This document shows, piece by piece, positions 27,027 through 35,664 of a stretch of 64,000 bases of DNA. The notes under the pieces were generated by a model. It did no database searches and was not told where the DNA came from. It was given only the letters and a program-made list of their open reading frames with translations. Position numbers and translations under genes: made by a program. This stretch comes from Marinobacter sp. THAF197a. Lineage in GTDB: Bacteria; Pseudomonadota; Gammaproteobacteria; Pseudomonadales; Oleiphilaceae. The stretch spans positions 434,001 through 498,000 of the forward strand of contig NZ_CP045324.1 of assembly GCF_009363275.1 (NCBI RefSeq), written 5' to 3'. Each line of letters begins with the position of its first letter. Position 1 is the first letter of the stretch.

Positions 27027-28937
27027 CTACTCCTCCAGGTAAGTGTAGCCCTCAAGACCGGCTTTCAGTTCGTCCAGTAATCGGTCCTGTGTGGGTTTAT
27101 CCAGGTTGCTGGCGGCAAACTTATCCTGGTAGGACTTGATCAGGTTCTCCGGTTCAAAGTTGACGTAACGAAGCACCTTGGCGACGGTGTCGCCGGTAAT
27201 GGGCTTGCCAATGTCATACTCGCCCCGGTTGTTCAGCCGCACATCCACCGAGTGGGTATCGCCGAACAGGTTGTGCATGTCTCCCAGGATCTCCTGATAG
27301 GCGCCGGTCATGAAGAACCCCATCAGCAGTGGCTCGCCCTCTTTCTCCTCCGGCAATGCCAGGGTAGTTTCGATGCCCTGGCCGTCCACGTACTGGTCAA
27401 TCCGGCCGTCCGAATCACAGGTAATGTCCTGAATCACCGCGCGCCGGCTCAGCGGGCGGTTCAGGCCATTGATCGGCATCACCGGGAAAATCTGGTCGAT
27501 GCCCCAGACATCCGGCAGGGACTGGAACAGGGAAAAGTTAACAAAGAGCTTTTCAGCGAGCTTTTCGTTGAGTTCATCGATGATTTCCCGGTGCGCCCGA
27601 CTGCCACTGTCCAGCTGAACCCGAAGCAGGCGGCAGCAGGTGGTGTAGAGGGTTTCGGCCTGCGCTCGCTCGCTGAGTGACAGCAGACCATGGGCGAACT
27701 GGGCGTGGACATCGTTCATCGCATGCAGCACATCGTGGTAAATCTCGGCCAGCGACCGGGGTGAGTGATCATCCTGCAGGCTGAGAAGGTCGCGCCAAAG
27801 GTCATGCAGTGGTGCTGGAGCGTCTGCTTCAGGTTCAGTGACTTCCCGATGGTCTGGAGATTCCCGATCAATCACGTTGGTGACCAGAACCGAGTGGTGG
27901 GCTGTCAGGGCCCGGCCGGATTCACTGATCAGGTCCGGGTGGGGAATGCCCTGGCGATCGCATTCGGCTTGCAGCACATGCACCACGTTATAGGCGTATT
28001 CAAACACGCTGTAATTCATTGAGCAGCTGCTGCGGGAGCGGGTGCCCTCATAGTCCACGCCCAGGCCGCCGCCGATATCCACGGTACCGACGGGTGCGCC
28101 CAACTGGTGCAGTTCCGTGTAGAAACGGGCGCATTCCTTCAGGCCGGTCTGGATATCGCGGATGTTGGCAATTTGTGAACCCAGGTGGAAGTGCAGCAGC
28201 TGCAGGGTACCCAGAGCGCCAGCCTGTTTAAGGGTATTCACCACATCCAGAACCTGGCTGGCGGACAACCCGAACTTGGATTTTTCACCGCCGGTGTTCT
28301 GCCAGTTACCTTTGCCAATGGTGGCCAATCGTGCCCGCACGCCAATCAGGGGTAATACCTCAAGACGCTCGGCCTCTTCCAGTATCAGAGGCAGTTCCGA
28401 TTGCTTCTCCACCACGATAAACACCCGGTGGCCCAGCTTCTGGCCGATCAGGGCCAGGCGGATATACTCACGGTCTTTATAGCCGTTGCAGACAATCACT
28501 GACCCCGCTTTGGGGGCAAGGGCCAATACCGCCATCAATTCCGGCTTGCTGCCGGCTTCGAGCCCGACCTGTCCGGCCGAGGCGGCGGGTTGTGCCGCCA
28601 ACAGCTCTTCCACAACCCGTCGCTGCTGGTTCACTTTGATCGGGTAGACCGCGGTATAGCGGCCCTTGTAGCCCTGTTCGGCGGTCACTTTGTTGAAGGC
28701 GCCGCAAAGCTTGTTCACCCGGTCGTGCAGTATGTCGGTAAAACGGATCAGTACCGGCAGGGCAACCCCGGACTCGGCCAGAGACCGGGTCAGGTCAGGA
28801 AGGTTGATGCGGGCTGCGGTCCGCCCCCGGTCCGGGCAGATCTCGACTTCACCCCGGGGAGTCACCGCGATGTAGCCATCACTCCAGTGAGCGATGTTAT
28901 AAACCTTGTGGGCAGGTAAGGCTGTGGTTTCAGGCAT
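27027..28937 (-). CDS. speA: Biosynthetic arginine decarboxylase
   Basis: A 636-residue PLP enzyme of fold III that converts arginine to agmatine, first step of the arginine route to putrescine. PLP lysine K101 in YPIKVNQ, substrate region CSMNYSVFEYAYN, DIGGGLGVDYEGTRS present. Length equals that of E. coli SpeA (about 650). An AGGA box lies before the ATG. It is divergent from speE with a shared 229-base intergenic region, which pairs the two polyamine genes. Confidence 0.96.
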   Translation of the reverse strand: MPETTALPAHKVYNIAHWSDGYIAVTPRGEVEICPDRGRTAARINLPDLTRSLAESGVALPVLIRFTDILHDRVNKLCGAFNKVTAEQGYKGRYTAVYPIKVNQQRRVVEELLAAQPAASAGQVGLEAGSKPELMAVLALAPKAGSVIVCNGYKDREYIRLALIGQKLGHRVFIVVEKQSELPLILEEAERLEVLPLIGVRARLATIGKGNWQNTGGEKSKFGLSASQVLDVVNTLKQAGALGTLQLLHFHLGSQIANIRDIQTGLKECARFYTELHQLGAPVGTVDIGGGLGVDYEGTRSRSSCSMNYSVFEYAYNVVHVLQAECDRQGIPHPDLISESGRALTAHHSVLVTNVIDRESPDHREVTEPEADAPAPLHDLWRDLLSLQDDHSPRSLAEIYHDVLHAMNDVHAQFAHGLLSLSERAQAETLYTTCCRLLRVQLDSGSRAHREIIDELNEKLAEKLFVNFSLFQSLPDVWGIDQIFPVMPINGLNRPLSRRAVIQDITCDSDGRIDQYVDGQGIETTLALPEEKEGEPLLMGFFMTGAYQEILGDMHNLFGDTHSVDVRLNNRGEYDIGKPITGDTVAKVLRYVNFEPENLIKSYQDKFAASNLDKPTQDRLLDELKAGLEGYTYLEE

Positions 28938-29105
28938 TGTTGCTATCCTGTCAGGAAACCGGAATGGCCCGCAGGCCGTTGTCAGGCTGCATTGTAGGAC
29001 CTGACAGGCCGGATCGAAAGCATTGCCAGGCCACGAGTGGCCTGAAATGTGAAAAATACGGGGCGGCGAGGGGGAATAGTACTTTGGCTATGGCCTTGGG
29101 CCCCC

Positions 29106-29111
29106 TACAAT
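29106..29111 (+). promoter_or_regulatory. Possible -10 element of speE
   Basis: TACAAT about 55 bases before the speE start. A poor -35 candidate (TTTGGC) stands 17 bases upstream. Suggestive only. Confidence 0.35.
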
Positions 29112-29166
29112 ACGCCCCTTTGAACAGGCCCCGACCCCGTGGTGGCGCAATGAATGGGAGGTACAG

Positions 29167-30048
29167 ATGACGGTATTGAACGAAGGCTGGTTTACCGAGG
29201 TGTTCCAGGATCAGGGCACGGCATTTTCCCTGCAGGTCAAGCGCAAGCTGCACGAAGAGCAGACGCCGTTCCAGAAGCTGGAAATCTATGAAACGGAAAC
29301 CTTTGGCAACCTGATGGTGCTGGACGGTTGCGTGATGCTGACCACCCGTGACAACTTTCTGTACCACGAGATGATGACCCACCCGGCGTTGTTCACTCAC
29401 AAGAACCCGAAGAAAGTGGTGATAGTGGGCGGTGGAGACTGCGGAACCCTGAAGGAAGTGCTCAAGCACCCCGGTGTCGAGGAGGCCTGGCAGGTGGAAA
29501 TCGACGAGCGGGTTACCCGCATGTCGGAAAAATACTTCCCGGAGCTGTGTGAGGCCAATAATGACCCCCGGGCAAATTTCTTTTTTGGCGACGGTATCAA
29601 GTGGATGCGGGATATTGAGCCCAACAGCATCGACCTGCTGATTATCGACAGTACCGACCCGGTGGGCCCCGCCGAAGGCTTGTTTGCCCTGGATTTCTAC
29701 CGGGACGCCATGGCGGCGCTTCGGGAGGGCGGCATTATTGTGCAGCAAAGTGAATCGCCGCTGTTGCACACGGACAGCATCATCAAAGACATCCACAGCG
29801 ATATGCAGAAGGCCGGCTTCGGCCACGTACAGACTTTGCCGTTCCCTCAGCCTGTCTACCCGACCGGGTGGTGGAGCTGCACCATGGGTAGCAAGGATAA
29901 CCCGCTGAAGTATTTCCGTGAGGAAGACGCCAACAATCGCCCGTTCGTGACCCGCTATTACAACGCCGGCATTCACCATGGAGCCCTGGCGATGCCTCAG
30001 TTTATGGTGGATGCGCTGGAAGATGCGGTGCGCCCCGAAGAGGCCTGA
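29167..30048 (+). CDS. speE: Spermidine synthase
   Basis: A 293-residue aminopropyltransferase that makes spermidine from putrescine and decarboxylated SAM. The nucleotide loop reads VVIVGGGDCGTLKEVL, the gatekeeping and catalytic stretch IDSTDPVGPAEGLF and the substrate stretch GWWSC are present. The N-terminal beta domain (FLYHEMMTHPAL) is normal. GGGAGG lies 6 bases before the ATG. SpeD, needed for the aminopropyl donor, is not in this window. Confidence 0.95.
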   Translation: MTVLNEGWFTEVFQDQGTAFSLQVKRKLHEEQTPFQKLEIYETETFGNLMVLDGCVMLTTRDNFLYHEMMTHPALFTHKNPKKVVIVGGGDCGTLKEVLKHPGVEEAWQVEIDERVTRMSEKYFPELCEANNDPRANFFFGDGIKWMRDIEPNSIDLLIIDSTDPVGPAEGLFALDFYRDAMAALREGGIIVQQSESPLLHTDSIIKDIHSDMQKAGFGHVQTLPFPQPVYPTGWWSCTMGSKDNPLKYFREEDANNRPFVTRYYNAGIHHGALAMPQFMVDALEDAVRPEEA

Positions 30049-30140
30049 CAAAAATTAGACAGCTTCGCACTCTGAGCTATGCTGAAACAGTGTGGTCATT
30101 TATTGATCATCGTGCTGTGTTCGGAGTGAAAGGAGTTGTT

Positions 30141-30335
30141 ATGGAAACGCGCAAAGGTGAACAGGATCGTCACTGGTTTCGTAGTGAGCGGTTCTCGCTG
30201 GTCAACGGACAGTGGTTTTTCCAGACTCGCGAGGGCTCGATCCAGGGGCCATTTGACAGTGTCCACGAAGCGGAAATGGAATTGATGTTGTATCTGCGGC
30301 ACGCGGATGACCAATTGTTCCAGGGCGTCTGTTAG
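30141..30335 (+). CDS. Small DUF6316 family protein
   Basis: A 64-residue soluble protein starting METRKGEQDRHWFRSERF and containing QWFFQTREG and GPFDS motifs, typical of the small DUF6316 proteins of Pseudomonas and relatives. Function unknown. ATG 30141 follows an AAGGAG box at 6 bases; the frame starts upstream but the added residues are not conserved-looking. Ends just before the bidirectional terminator at 30356-30392. Confidence 0.85.
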   Translation: METRKGEQDRHWFRSERFSLVNGQWFFQTREGSIQGPFDSVHEAEMELMLYLRHADDQLFQGVC

Positions 30336-30355
30336 TGACGGGACGCCAGTAACAG

Positions 30356-30392
30356 AAACAAGAAGGGCGCCATTTGGCGCCCTTCTTGTTTT
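30356..30392. terminator. Bidirectional terminator between DUF6316 gene and amtB
   Basis: A near-perfect stem of about 15 bp (AACAAGAAGGGCGCCA with its complement) around a TTT loop, with T-rich tails on both strands. It separates the convergent plus-strand small gene and minus-strand amtB. Confidence 0.9.
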
Positions 30393-30411
30393 CCGCGGTT
30401 GTCAGACCGGT

Positions 30412-31659
30412 TTACTGCTTGCCGCTGACAAACTCTGGATAGGCTTCCATGCCACACTCGGAGTAATCCACACCTTCGTACTCGTCTTCTTCGGATACCC
30501 GGATGCCCATGACCGCCTTGAGAATGCTCCAGACAATCAGGCTGGTCACGAAGACCCAGACAAAGATGGTAATGGCACCGATGATCTGGCCGCTGAAGCT
30601 GGCGTCGCCGTTAGTAACCGGCACCAGCAGCAGGCCGAGCAGACCGCAGACGCCGTGAACGGAGATGGCACCAACTGGGTCGTCAATGCGCAGCTTGTCC
30701 AGGCTCACAATGCTCACCACCACCAGCAGACCACCAAAGGCACCGAAAATGGTTGCCAGCAGCGGAGTGGGGGTGTCCGGGCCGGCAGTGATGGTCACCA
30801 GACCAGCCAGTGCACCGTTCAGGAGCATGGTCAGGTCAGCTTTGCCAAACATCAGTCGGGCAAGGATCAGAGCCGCGAGACCGCCACCAGCCGCTGCGGC
30901 GTTGGTGTTCATGAATACGATGGCGACGTCGTTCGCGGATTCTGCAGATGCAGTCGCCAGAACCGAGCCACCGTTGAAGCCGAACCAGCCCATCCACAGG
31001 ATGAAGGTGCCCAGAGTGGCGAGGGGCAGGTTGGCGCCGGGAATGGCACGGATCTCACCGTTCGGGCCGTATTTGCCTTTACGGGCACCCAGCAGGAGCA
31101 CACCAGCCAGGGCCGCAGCCGCACCGGCCATGTGAACAATACCGGAGCCGGCAAAGTCACTGAAGCCAAGATCGCCCAGGTTATACATGCCGAAGACGTC
31201 AGCTTCGCCCCAGGTCCAGGCGCCTTCCATCGGGTAGATGAAACCGGTCATCACAACCGCGAAGATCAGGAATGCCCAGAGCTTCATGCGCTCGGCCACG
31301 GCACCGGATACGATGGACATGGCCGTGGCAACAAAGACCACCTGGAAGAAGAAGTCAGCGGATGGCGCGTAGGTTGCTGCAGCCTCATACTCGAAGCCTT
31401 CTTCAACGCCCATGCCAGTAATGCCGCTCAGGAAGGTACCGCCACCGTACATGATCGCGTAGCCGCAGACCATGTACATGGTGCAGGCAACGGCGTACAG
31501 GGCGACGTTCTTGGTCAGGATTTCAGTGGTGTTCTTTGAGCGCACCAGGCCGGATTCGAGCATGGCAAAGCCTGCTGCCATCCACATGACCAATGCGCCA
31601 CACACGAGGAAGTAAAACGTATCTAATGCGTACTGTATTTCAAAAACAGTGCTTTCCAT
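30412..31659 (-). CDS. amtB: Ammonium transporter AmtB
   Basis: A 415-residue inner-membrane ammonium channel with about eleven transmembrane helices. The conserved SDFAGSGIVHM (pore Asp and first pore His) and SVHGVCGLLG (second His of the twin-His pair) are present, and the cytoplasmic C-terminal DEDEYEGVD segment that binds GlnK is intact. ATG 31659 has a GGAGG box. It is downstream of glnK by 71 bases and co-transcribed with it under the sigma-54 promoter at 32180-32195. No signal peptide of the E. coli type is evident. Confidence 0.97.
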   Translation of the reverse strand: MESTVFEIQYALDTFYFLVCGALVMWMAAGFAMLESGLVRSKNTTEILTKNVALYAVACTMYMVCGYAIMYGGGTFLSGITGMGVEEGFEYEAAATYAPSADFFFQVVFVATAMSIVSGAVAERMKLWAFLIFAVVMTGFIYPMEGAWTWGEADVFGMYNLGDLGFSDFAGSGIVHMAGAAAALAGVLLLGARKGKYGPNGEIRAIPGANLPLATLGTFILWMGWFGFNGGSVLATASAESANDVAIVFMNTNAAAAGGGLAALILARLMFGKADLTMLLNGALAGLVTITAGPDTPTPLLATIFGAFGGLLVVVSIVSLDKLRIDDPVGAISVHGVCGLLGLLLVPVTNGDASFSGQIIGAITIFVWVFVTSLIVWSILKAVMGIRVSEEDEYEGVDYSECGMEAYPEFVSGKQ

Positions 31660-31730
31660 AGGAGGCCCTCCGCACAAGGCTCTTAGGTTATAAATTTTTT
31701 GCGTTGGCTTTTTTCAGAGTCAGTCTGCTG

Positions 31731-32069
31731 TCAGACCGCTTCTTCGCCAGTCTCGCCGGTTCGAATCCGGATGGCTTGCGCCAGTTCGGTCACGAAGATC
31801 TTGCCGTCGCCGATTTTGCCGGTATTGGCCGCCTTGGTGATGGCTTCGATGACCTGGTCAAGCAGGTTGTCGCCAATGGCGATTTCCACTTTGACTTTGG
31901 GCAGGAAGTCCACCACGTATTCCGCGCCACGGTAGAGCTCTGTGTGGCCTTTTTGCCGACCGAAGCCTTTGACTTCAGTGACGGTTACGCCTTGTACGCC
32001 AATCTCGGATAGTGCCTCACGGACATCATCCAATTTGAAAGGCTTGATGATCGCTGTCACAAGTTTCAT
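31731..32069 (-). CDS. glnK: Nitrogen regulatory PII protein GlnK
   Basis: A 112-residue PII protein. MKLVTAIIKPFKLDDVREAL start, Tyr51 in the T-loop (GAEYVVDF) for uridylylation, GKIGDGKIFV B-loop and the C-terminal R-I-R-TGE motif are all present. It senses 2-oxoglutarate and ATP/ADP and blocks AmtB. AAGGAG lies 6 bases before ATG 32069. Adjacent amtB identifies it as the GlnK rather than GlnB paralogue by context. Its own promoter region carries sigma-54 and NtrC-type sites. Confidence 0.97.
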   Translation of the reverse strand: MKLVTAIIKPFKLDDVREALSEIGVQGVTVTEVKGFGRQKGHTELYRGAEYVVDFLPKVKVEIAIGDNLLDQVIEAITKAANTGKIGDGKIFVTELAQAIRIRTGETGEEAV

Positions 32070-32144
32070 TGCTTTCTCCTTGGTAAAGCCGTCCCAACAG
32101 TGAGGGCCAGCGGCCGGTTGTTGAGTTCGGGATGCTGCCACCTC

Positions 32145-32159
32145 GCACATCAATTGTGC
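32145..32159. promoter_or_regulatory. Palindrome GCACA-N5-TGTGC in the glnK leader
   Basis: A 15-base dyad with the GCAC-N7-GTGC shape of an NtrC half-site pair. It lies just downstream of the predicted glnK start of transcription, so it could be a second NtrC or other repressor site, or a hairpin in the leader RNA. Confidence 0.45.
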
Positions 32160-32179
32160 GGATTGCGTACGAGAGCTTT

Positions 32180-32195
32180 AGCATCGGGTGTGCCA
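32180..32195 (-). promoter_or_regulatory. Sigma-54 promoter of glnK-amtB
   Basis: On the minus strand it reads TGGCACACCCGATGCT. GG and GC are separated by exactly ten bases, as needed at -24/-12, and it differs from the TGGCACG-N4-TTGCT consensus only at two less conserved positions. It lies 110 bases before the glnK start codon. This implies nitrogen control by NtrC. Confidence 0.85.
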
Positions 32196-32260
32196 ACGCA
32201 AAAAAATTGTTTTAAATCAGTTTGTTGGTTATATCCTGTTCCAGAATGGCGCAATAACGC

Positions 32261-32275
32261 GCACCAACCTGGTGC
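32261..32275. promoter_or_regulatory. NtrC-type enhancer site upstream of glnK
   Basis: GCACCAACCTGGTGC is a perfect dyad and matches the NtrC consensus (GCACCA-N3-TGGTGC). It lies about 65 bases upstream of the -24 element, a normal enhancer distance. Confidence 0.85.
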
Positions 32276-32453
32276 GATGAGCCCGCCCTTGGCTCAAAAA
32301 AGAGCATGGCCGGGTTTGCCATCCGCCACCATTATAATGCGGACAGGGCACAGTATGGCAGGGGCGGCGGTGTGATACACTCCCACCAAAGCGGATAGCG
32401 ACTCAGCCACGGCTTTTGCCGCGTCGGGAAACAGAGACTCTCAGAGGTGATTT

Positions 32454-32705
32454 ATGAAAGGGCCACAGGACTTTTTTGCTCAGTTACAGGGCCAGTTTGG
32501 CCAGTTCGTACCGGATATGGCTCGGGCCGCGAAAGACGATTTTGAGGCCCAGGCCAGAGCAACGGTGATGACGGTCATGTCGAAGCTGGAACTGGTCACC
32601 CGCGAAGAGTTCGATGCCCAGCAGGCGGTATTGATGAGAACCCGTGAAAAAGTAGAAGCGCTTGAGAAGCGGGTTGCCGAACTCGAGCAGAAACTGTCCT
32701 CATAA
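32454..32705 (+). CDS. ubiK: Ubiquinone biosynthesis accessory factor UbiK
   Basis: An 83-residue helical protein of the UbiK/BMFP (YqiC) family. The N-terminus is an amphipathic helix (DFFAQLQGQFGQFVPD) and the C-terminus a coiled coil (REKVEALEKRVAELEQKL) that trimerises. UbiK binds UbiJ and lipids and aids aerobic ubiquinone synthesis. Its location before comM/yifB is common in pseudomonads. Length matches the family. Confidence 0.92.
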   Translation: MKGPQDFFAQLQGQFGQFVPDMARAAKDDFEAQARATVMTVMSKLELVTREEFDAQQAVLMRTREKVEALEKRVAELEQKLSS

Positions 32706-32778
32706 TGACCGGTCTGGCCCGGCCTGCAGGATGCAGCGGCCGGGCCTTGTAAGAAACTGATTGCCAAGGAAGGTTGCC

Positions 32779-34305
32779 ATGCTTGCTATTGTCCATTCCC
32801 GTGCCAGTATTGGTGTGTCTGCACCCGCCGTTACCGTTGAAGTGCATCTGTCTGGCGGGCTGCCTGCCCTGTCGATTGTTGGTTTGCCGGAAACCGGTGT
32901 GCGTGAGAGCAAAGACCGGGTTCGCAGTGCCTTGATCAACGCCGGGTTCGAATTCCCCGCCCGTCGAATCACCATTAACCTGGCCCCCGCAGACCTGCCC
33001 AAAGAGGGTGGACGCTTCGACCTGCCCATCGCCCTTGGCATCCTCGCCGCTTCCGGGCAGATTCCCGCCGAGAGTCTCAAAGACCTCGAGTTTATTGGTG
33101 AGTTGTCCCTGGATGGAGCATTACGGCCCCTGAAGGGGGTATTGCCGGCGGTACTGGCGGCCCGGGAGGCCGCTCGGGCACTGCTGCTTCCCCAAGACAA
33201 TGCCGACGAGGCGGCGCTGGCCAGCAATGACGACGTGTTTGCCGCCAGCCACATCCTGACCGTCTGTGAGCATTTGTCTGGTCGCGCCCGGATATCCCCG
33301 GTAGCTCGAGCCCAGCCAGAAGCCGGGCTCCGGGACGAGGGCCTGGACCTTGCGGACGTCCGTGGTCAGCAGGTTCCCCGACGGGCCCTGGAAGTGGCGG
33401 CTGCCGGCGGGCACAATCTTCTGCTGTTTGGCCCGCCAGGCACCGGCAAAAGTATGCTGGCTAGCCGGCTGCCCGGCATACTGCCGGCCCTGGACGACTC
33501 CGCGGCCATGGAAGTGGCCAGTGTGCATTCGGTCGCCGGCCTTCCCCTCAAGCCCGGTGGTTGGCGGCAGGCTCCATTCCGTTCCCCGCACCATACCGCT
33601 TCGGCGGTGGCGCTGGTGGGAGGTGGTAGCAGCCCAAGGCCCGGAGAAATCTCCCTGGCCCATCGAGGCGTACTGTTTCTTGACGAGTTGCCAGAGTTCC
33701 AGCGCCGCGTGTTGGAGGTGTTGCGGGAACCTATGGAAACCGGCGAAATATCCATCAGTCGGGCCGCCCGGCAAGTAACATTTCCAGCCAGATTTCAGGT
33801 AGTTGCCGCCATGAATCCATGCCCGTGCGGCTACAGCGGCCACCCGACCATGGAGTGTCAGTGTACCCCGCAACAGGTCATGCGCTATCGCTCCCGGATC
33901 TCCGGGCCTTTGCTGGATCGGTTTGACCTGCACGTTGAAGTGCCGGTGCAGGCCGGGGGCGTGTTGTTGGGGGCCGGTGAAACCGGTGAGTCCAGCGCCA
34001 GCGTCCGGGAACGGGTGCTAAGGGCCAGGGCCAGGCAGTCAGAACGGGGCGTGCTCAATGCGGCCCTTGCCGGTAAGGCGTTGCACGAGGCCAGCCATCT
34101 GAACGCGGAGAGCGAGAAACTGTTGTCCGGAGCCATGGAGAAATTGGGTTTGTCTGCGCGGGCGTTGCATCGGATTCTGCGAGTGGCCCGCACCCTGGCG
34201 GACCTGGATGACCAGCCAGCGGTAACCCGAAACTATCTGATGGAAGCGCTCGGCTACCGGCAACTGGACCGTCAGCAGGGGCAAAGCTCGGTTGTCTCCG
34301 CTTGA
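32779..34305 (+). CDS. comM: YifB/ComM-family Mg-chelatase-like AAA+ ATPase
   Basis: A 508-residue AAA+ helicase-like protein that, as ComM, promotes branch migration during natural transformation; in non-competent species its role is unknown. N-terminal Lon-like ChlI domain (about 1-165), then ATPase with Walker A GPPGTGKS near 220, Walker B LFLDELPEF and the MNPCPCGYSGHP zinc-type motif near 350, and a C-terminal Mg_chelatase_C domain. ATG 32779 follows AAGGAAGG; a TTG at 32761 is in frame but unlikely. Stands 73 bases after ubiK. Confidence 0.93.
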   Translation: MLAIVHSRASIGVSAPAVTVEVHLSGGLPALSIVGLPETGVRESKDRVRSALINAGFEFPARRITINLAPADLPKEGGRFDLPIALGILAASGQIPAESLKDLEFIGELSLDGALRPLKGVLPAVLAAREAARALLLPQDNADEAALASNDDVFAASHILTVCEHLSGRARISPVARAQPEAGLRDEGLDLADVRGQQVPRRALEVAAAGGHNLLLFGPPGTGKSMLASRLPGILPALDDSAAMEVASVHSVAGLPLKPGGWRQAPFRSPHHTASAVALVGGGSSPRPGEISLAHRGVLFLDELPEFQRRVLEVLREPMETGEISISRAARQVTFPARFQVVAAMNPCPCGYSGHPTMECQCTPQQVMRYRSRISGPLLDRFDLHVEVPVQAGGVLLGAGETGESSASVRERVLRARARQSERGVLNAALAGKALHEASHLNAESEKLLSGAMEKLGLSARALHRILRVARTLADLDDQPAVTRNYLMEALGYRQLDRQQGQSSVVSA

Positions 34306-34377
34306 GGCGGCCTACTCTGGTAAACTGGCGGATAACGTTCCCTAAATCAGATCCGCATTGACGGTTGAGGACCACAG

Positions 34378-35103
34378 ATGACTGACCAGCATGAGACGCA
34401 CGATGCCTCCGGCGACAACCCGATCACCACCCGCCGCGGTGTTCGCAGTTTTGTCTTGCGCCAGGGCCGGATGACCGAGGGTCAGAAAAAAGCCTATGAA
34501 CGCAGCTGGCCCAAGTACGGCCTGACCCGTGACAACGGCATGATCGACCCGAGGGAAGTGTTTGGCCGGGACAACATGCTGAACCTGGAAATTGGGTTTG
34601 GCATGGGGAAATCCCTGGCGGATATGGCAGAAGCGGCCCCCGAGCAGGACTTTATCGGTGTGGAAGTGCATTTACCCGGAGTTGGAGCCTTGCTCAAAGA
34701 GGTGGAGGATCGCGGGCTTGAGAACGTGCGCGTTTACAATATCGACGCCAATGACGTCATCGACTTGTGCTTACCAGATGCCAGCCTTGACCGTGTGATG
34801 GTGTTCTTTCCGGACCCCTGGCACAAGAAAAAGCACCACAAACGTCGCCTGATCCAGCACGACTTTGTTCAGAGGATTCGTCACAAACTCCGCGTGGGTG
34901 GTATTTTGCACCTGGCGACGGACTGGGAAAACTACGCCGAGCACATGCTGGAAGTGATGAACGATTCGGAAGGGTTCGCCAATACTCAGGAGCAGGGCGG
35001 CTACTCACCGCGCCCGGATGATCGTCCGATCACCAAATTCGAAAAGCGTGGTGAGAATCTTGGACACGGAGTCTGGGATTTGTTGTTCTATCGCACCAAT
35101 TGA
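34378..35103 (+). CDS. trmB: tRNA (guanine-N7-)-methyltransferase
   Basis: A 241-residue SAM-dependent enzyme that methylates G46 of the tRNA variable loop. EIGFGMGKSL (SAM motif I, near 72), IGVEVHLPGVGALLK, FPDPWHKKKHHKRR (the TrmB signature) and the C-terminal TKFEKRG are present. Length fits. It is followed at 12 bases by the convergent membrane-protein gene. Confidence 0.96.
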   Translation: MTDQHETHDASGDNPITTRRGVRSFVLRQGRMTEGQKKAYERSWPKYGLTRDNGMIDPREVFGRDNMLNLEIGFGMGKSLADMAEAAPEQDFIGVEVHLPGVGALLKEVEDRGLENVRVYNIDANDVIDLCLPDASLDRVMVFFPDPWHKKKHHKRRLIQHDFVQRIRHKLRVGGILHLATDWENYAEHMLEVMNDSEGFANTQEQGGYSPRPDDRPITKFEKRGENLGHGVWDLLFYRTN

Positions 35104-35115
35104 GGCTGGATGGTG

Positions 35116-35664
35116 TCAGGAGTGGCTCAGCGGATGCCGGCGGGCAGCCCGGATGATGACGAGTCCGGCCACTCCGAGCAGTAGCCCGGTGAATTTGATC
35201 AACGCGAGGATAGTGGCGGTCATGCTCATGGAGTCTGTGGGCGGGCTCAGGTTGTTCAGCAGTACAATGTTCTCAGCCACGTCACTCAGCCCTGCCGTGA
35301 TAAACAGCGCGCGCACCCAGCGCGCGACCTTGCGTTCCCGGATGCCGGGCCTGTCCCGGGTGAAGTGTCTGGTCAACTGCAACAGCGCGGCCAGGTAAGC
35401 CACGATAAACAGAAAGTCTACCCACAATGACGCTTTTGCCCAGATCAGGCCGTTCTCGCGCCAGCTGCGGATAATGGCGTAGGCCTGGTCCGCCGTGCCT
35501 GCCAGTTGAAAGCTGACAATGCCCTGAGGGGCAGAGCCGGTCTTCAGGGGTTGGTTGATGGCCATCAGCACCAGGAACAGCGCCACCGCCACCACGATGG
35601 ATACCTTCATGGGCGGTTTCATCGGGCGAGGCCCGGATGGCACGGTGTGCTGAGCTGAATTCAT
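35116..35664 (-). CDS. Uncharacterised four-helix membrane protein
   Basis: A 182-residue protein with four predicted transmembrane helices (about 20-38, 78-95, 115-133, 150-170) and a basic C-terminus. I recognise no family or catalytic motif. Its ATG overlaps the hemW stop by one base (TGATG), so it is the last gene of the metX-metW-DUF4426-rdgB-hemW run. A role linked to HemW is only suggested by position. Confidence 0.75.
   Translation of the reverse strand: MNSAQHTVPSGPRPMKPPMKVSIVVAVALFLVLMAINQPLKTGSAPQGIVSFQLAGTADQAYAIIRSWRENGLIWAKASLWVDFLFIVAYLAALLQLTRHFTRDRPGIRERKVARWVRALFITAGLSDVAENIVLLNNLSPPTDSMSMTATILALIKFTGLLLGVAGLVIIRAARRHPLSHS

Larger units (their letters stand above)
32070..32453. 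other. Divergent regulatory region between glnK and ubiK
   Basis: This 384-base gap is the only one above 300 bases. It holds the sigma-54 promoter, an NtrC-type palindrome and a second 15-base palindrome (separate entries) for glnK. Toward ubiK, TGTGATACACT (32371-32381) looks like an extended -10 element for a plus-strand promoter, without a clear -35. No ORF with a good ribosome-binding site was found. Confidence 0.7.

Noticed and set aside
28951..30051. Minus-strand ORF of 366 codons opposite speE
   Set aside because: Antisense shadow of spermidine synthase, His/Gln-rich, no recognisable domain.
30307..31539. Plus-strand ORF of 410 codons opposite amtB
   Set aside because: Antisense shadow of a clear ammonium transporter; it starts inside the end of the DUF6316 gene and crosses a strong bidirectional terminator.
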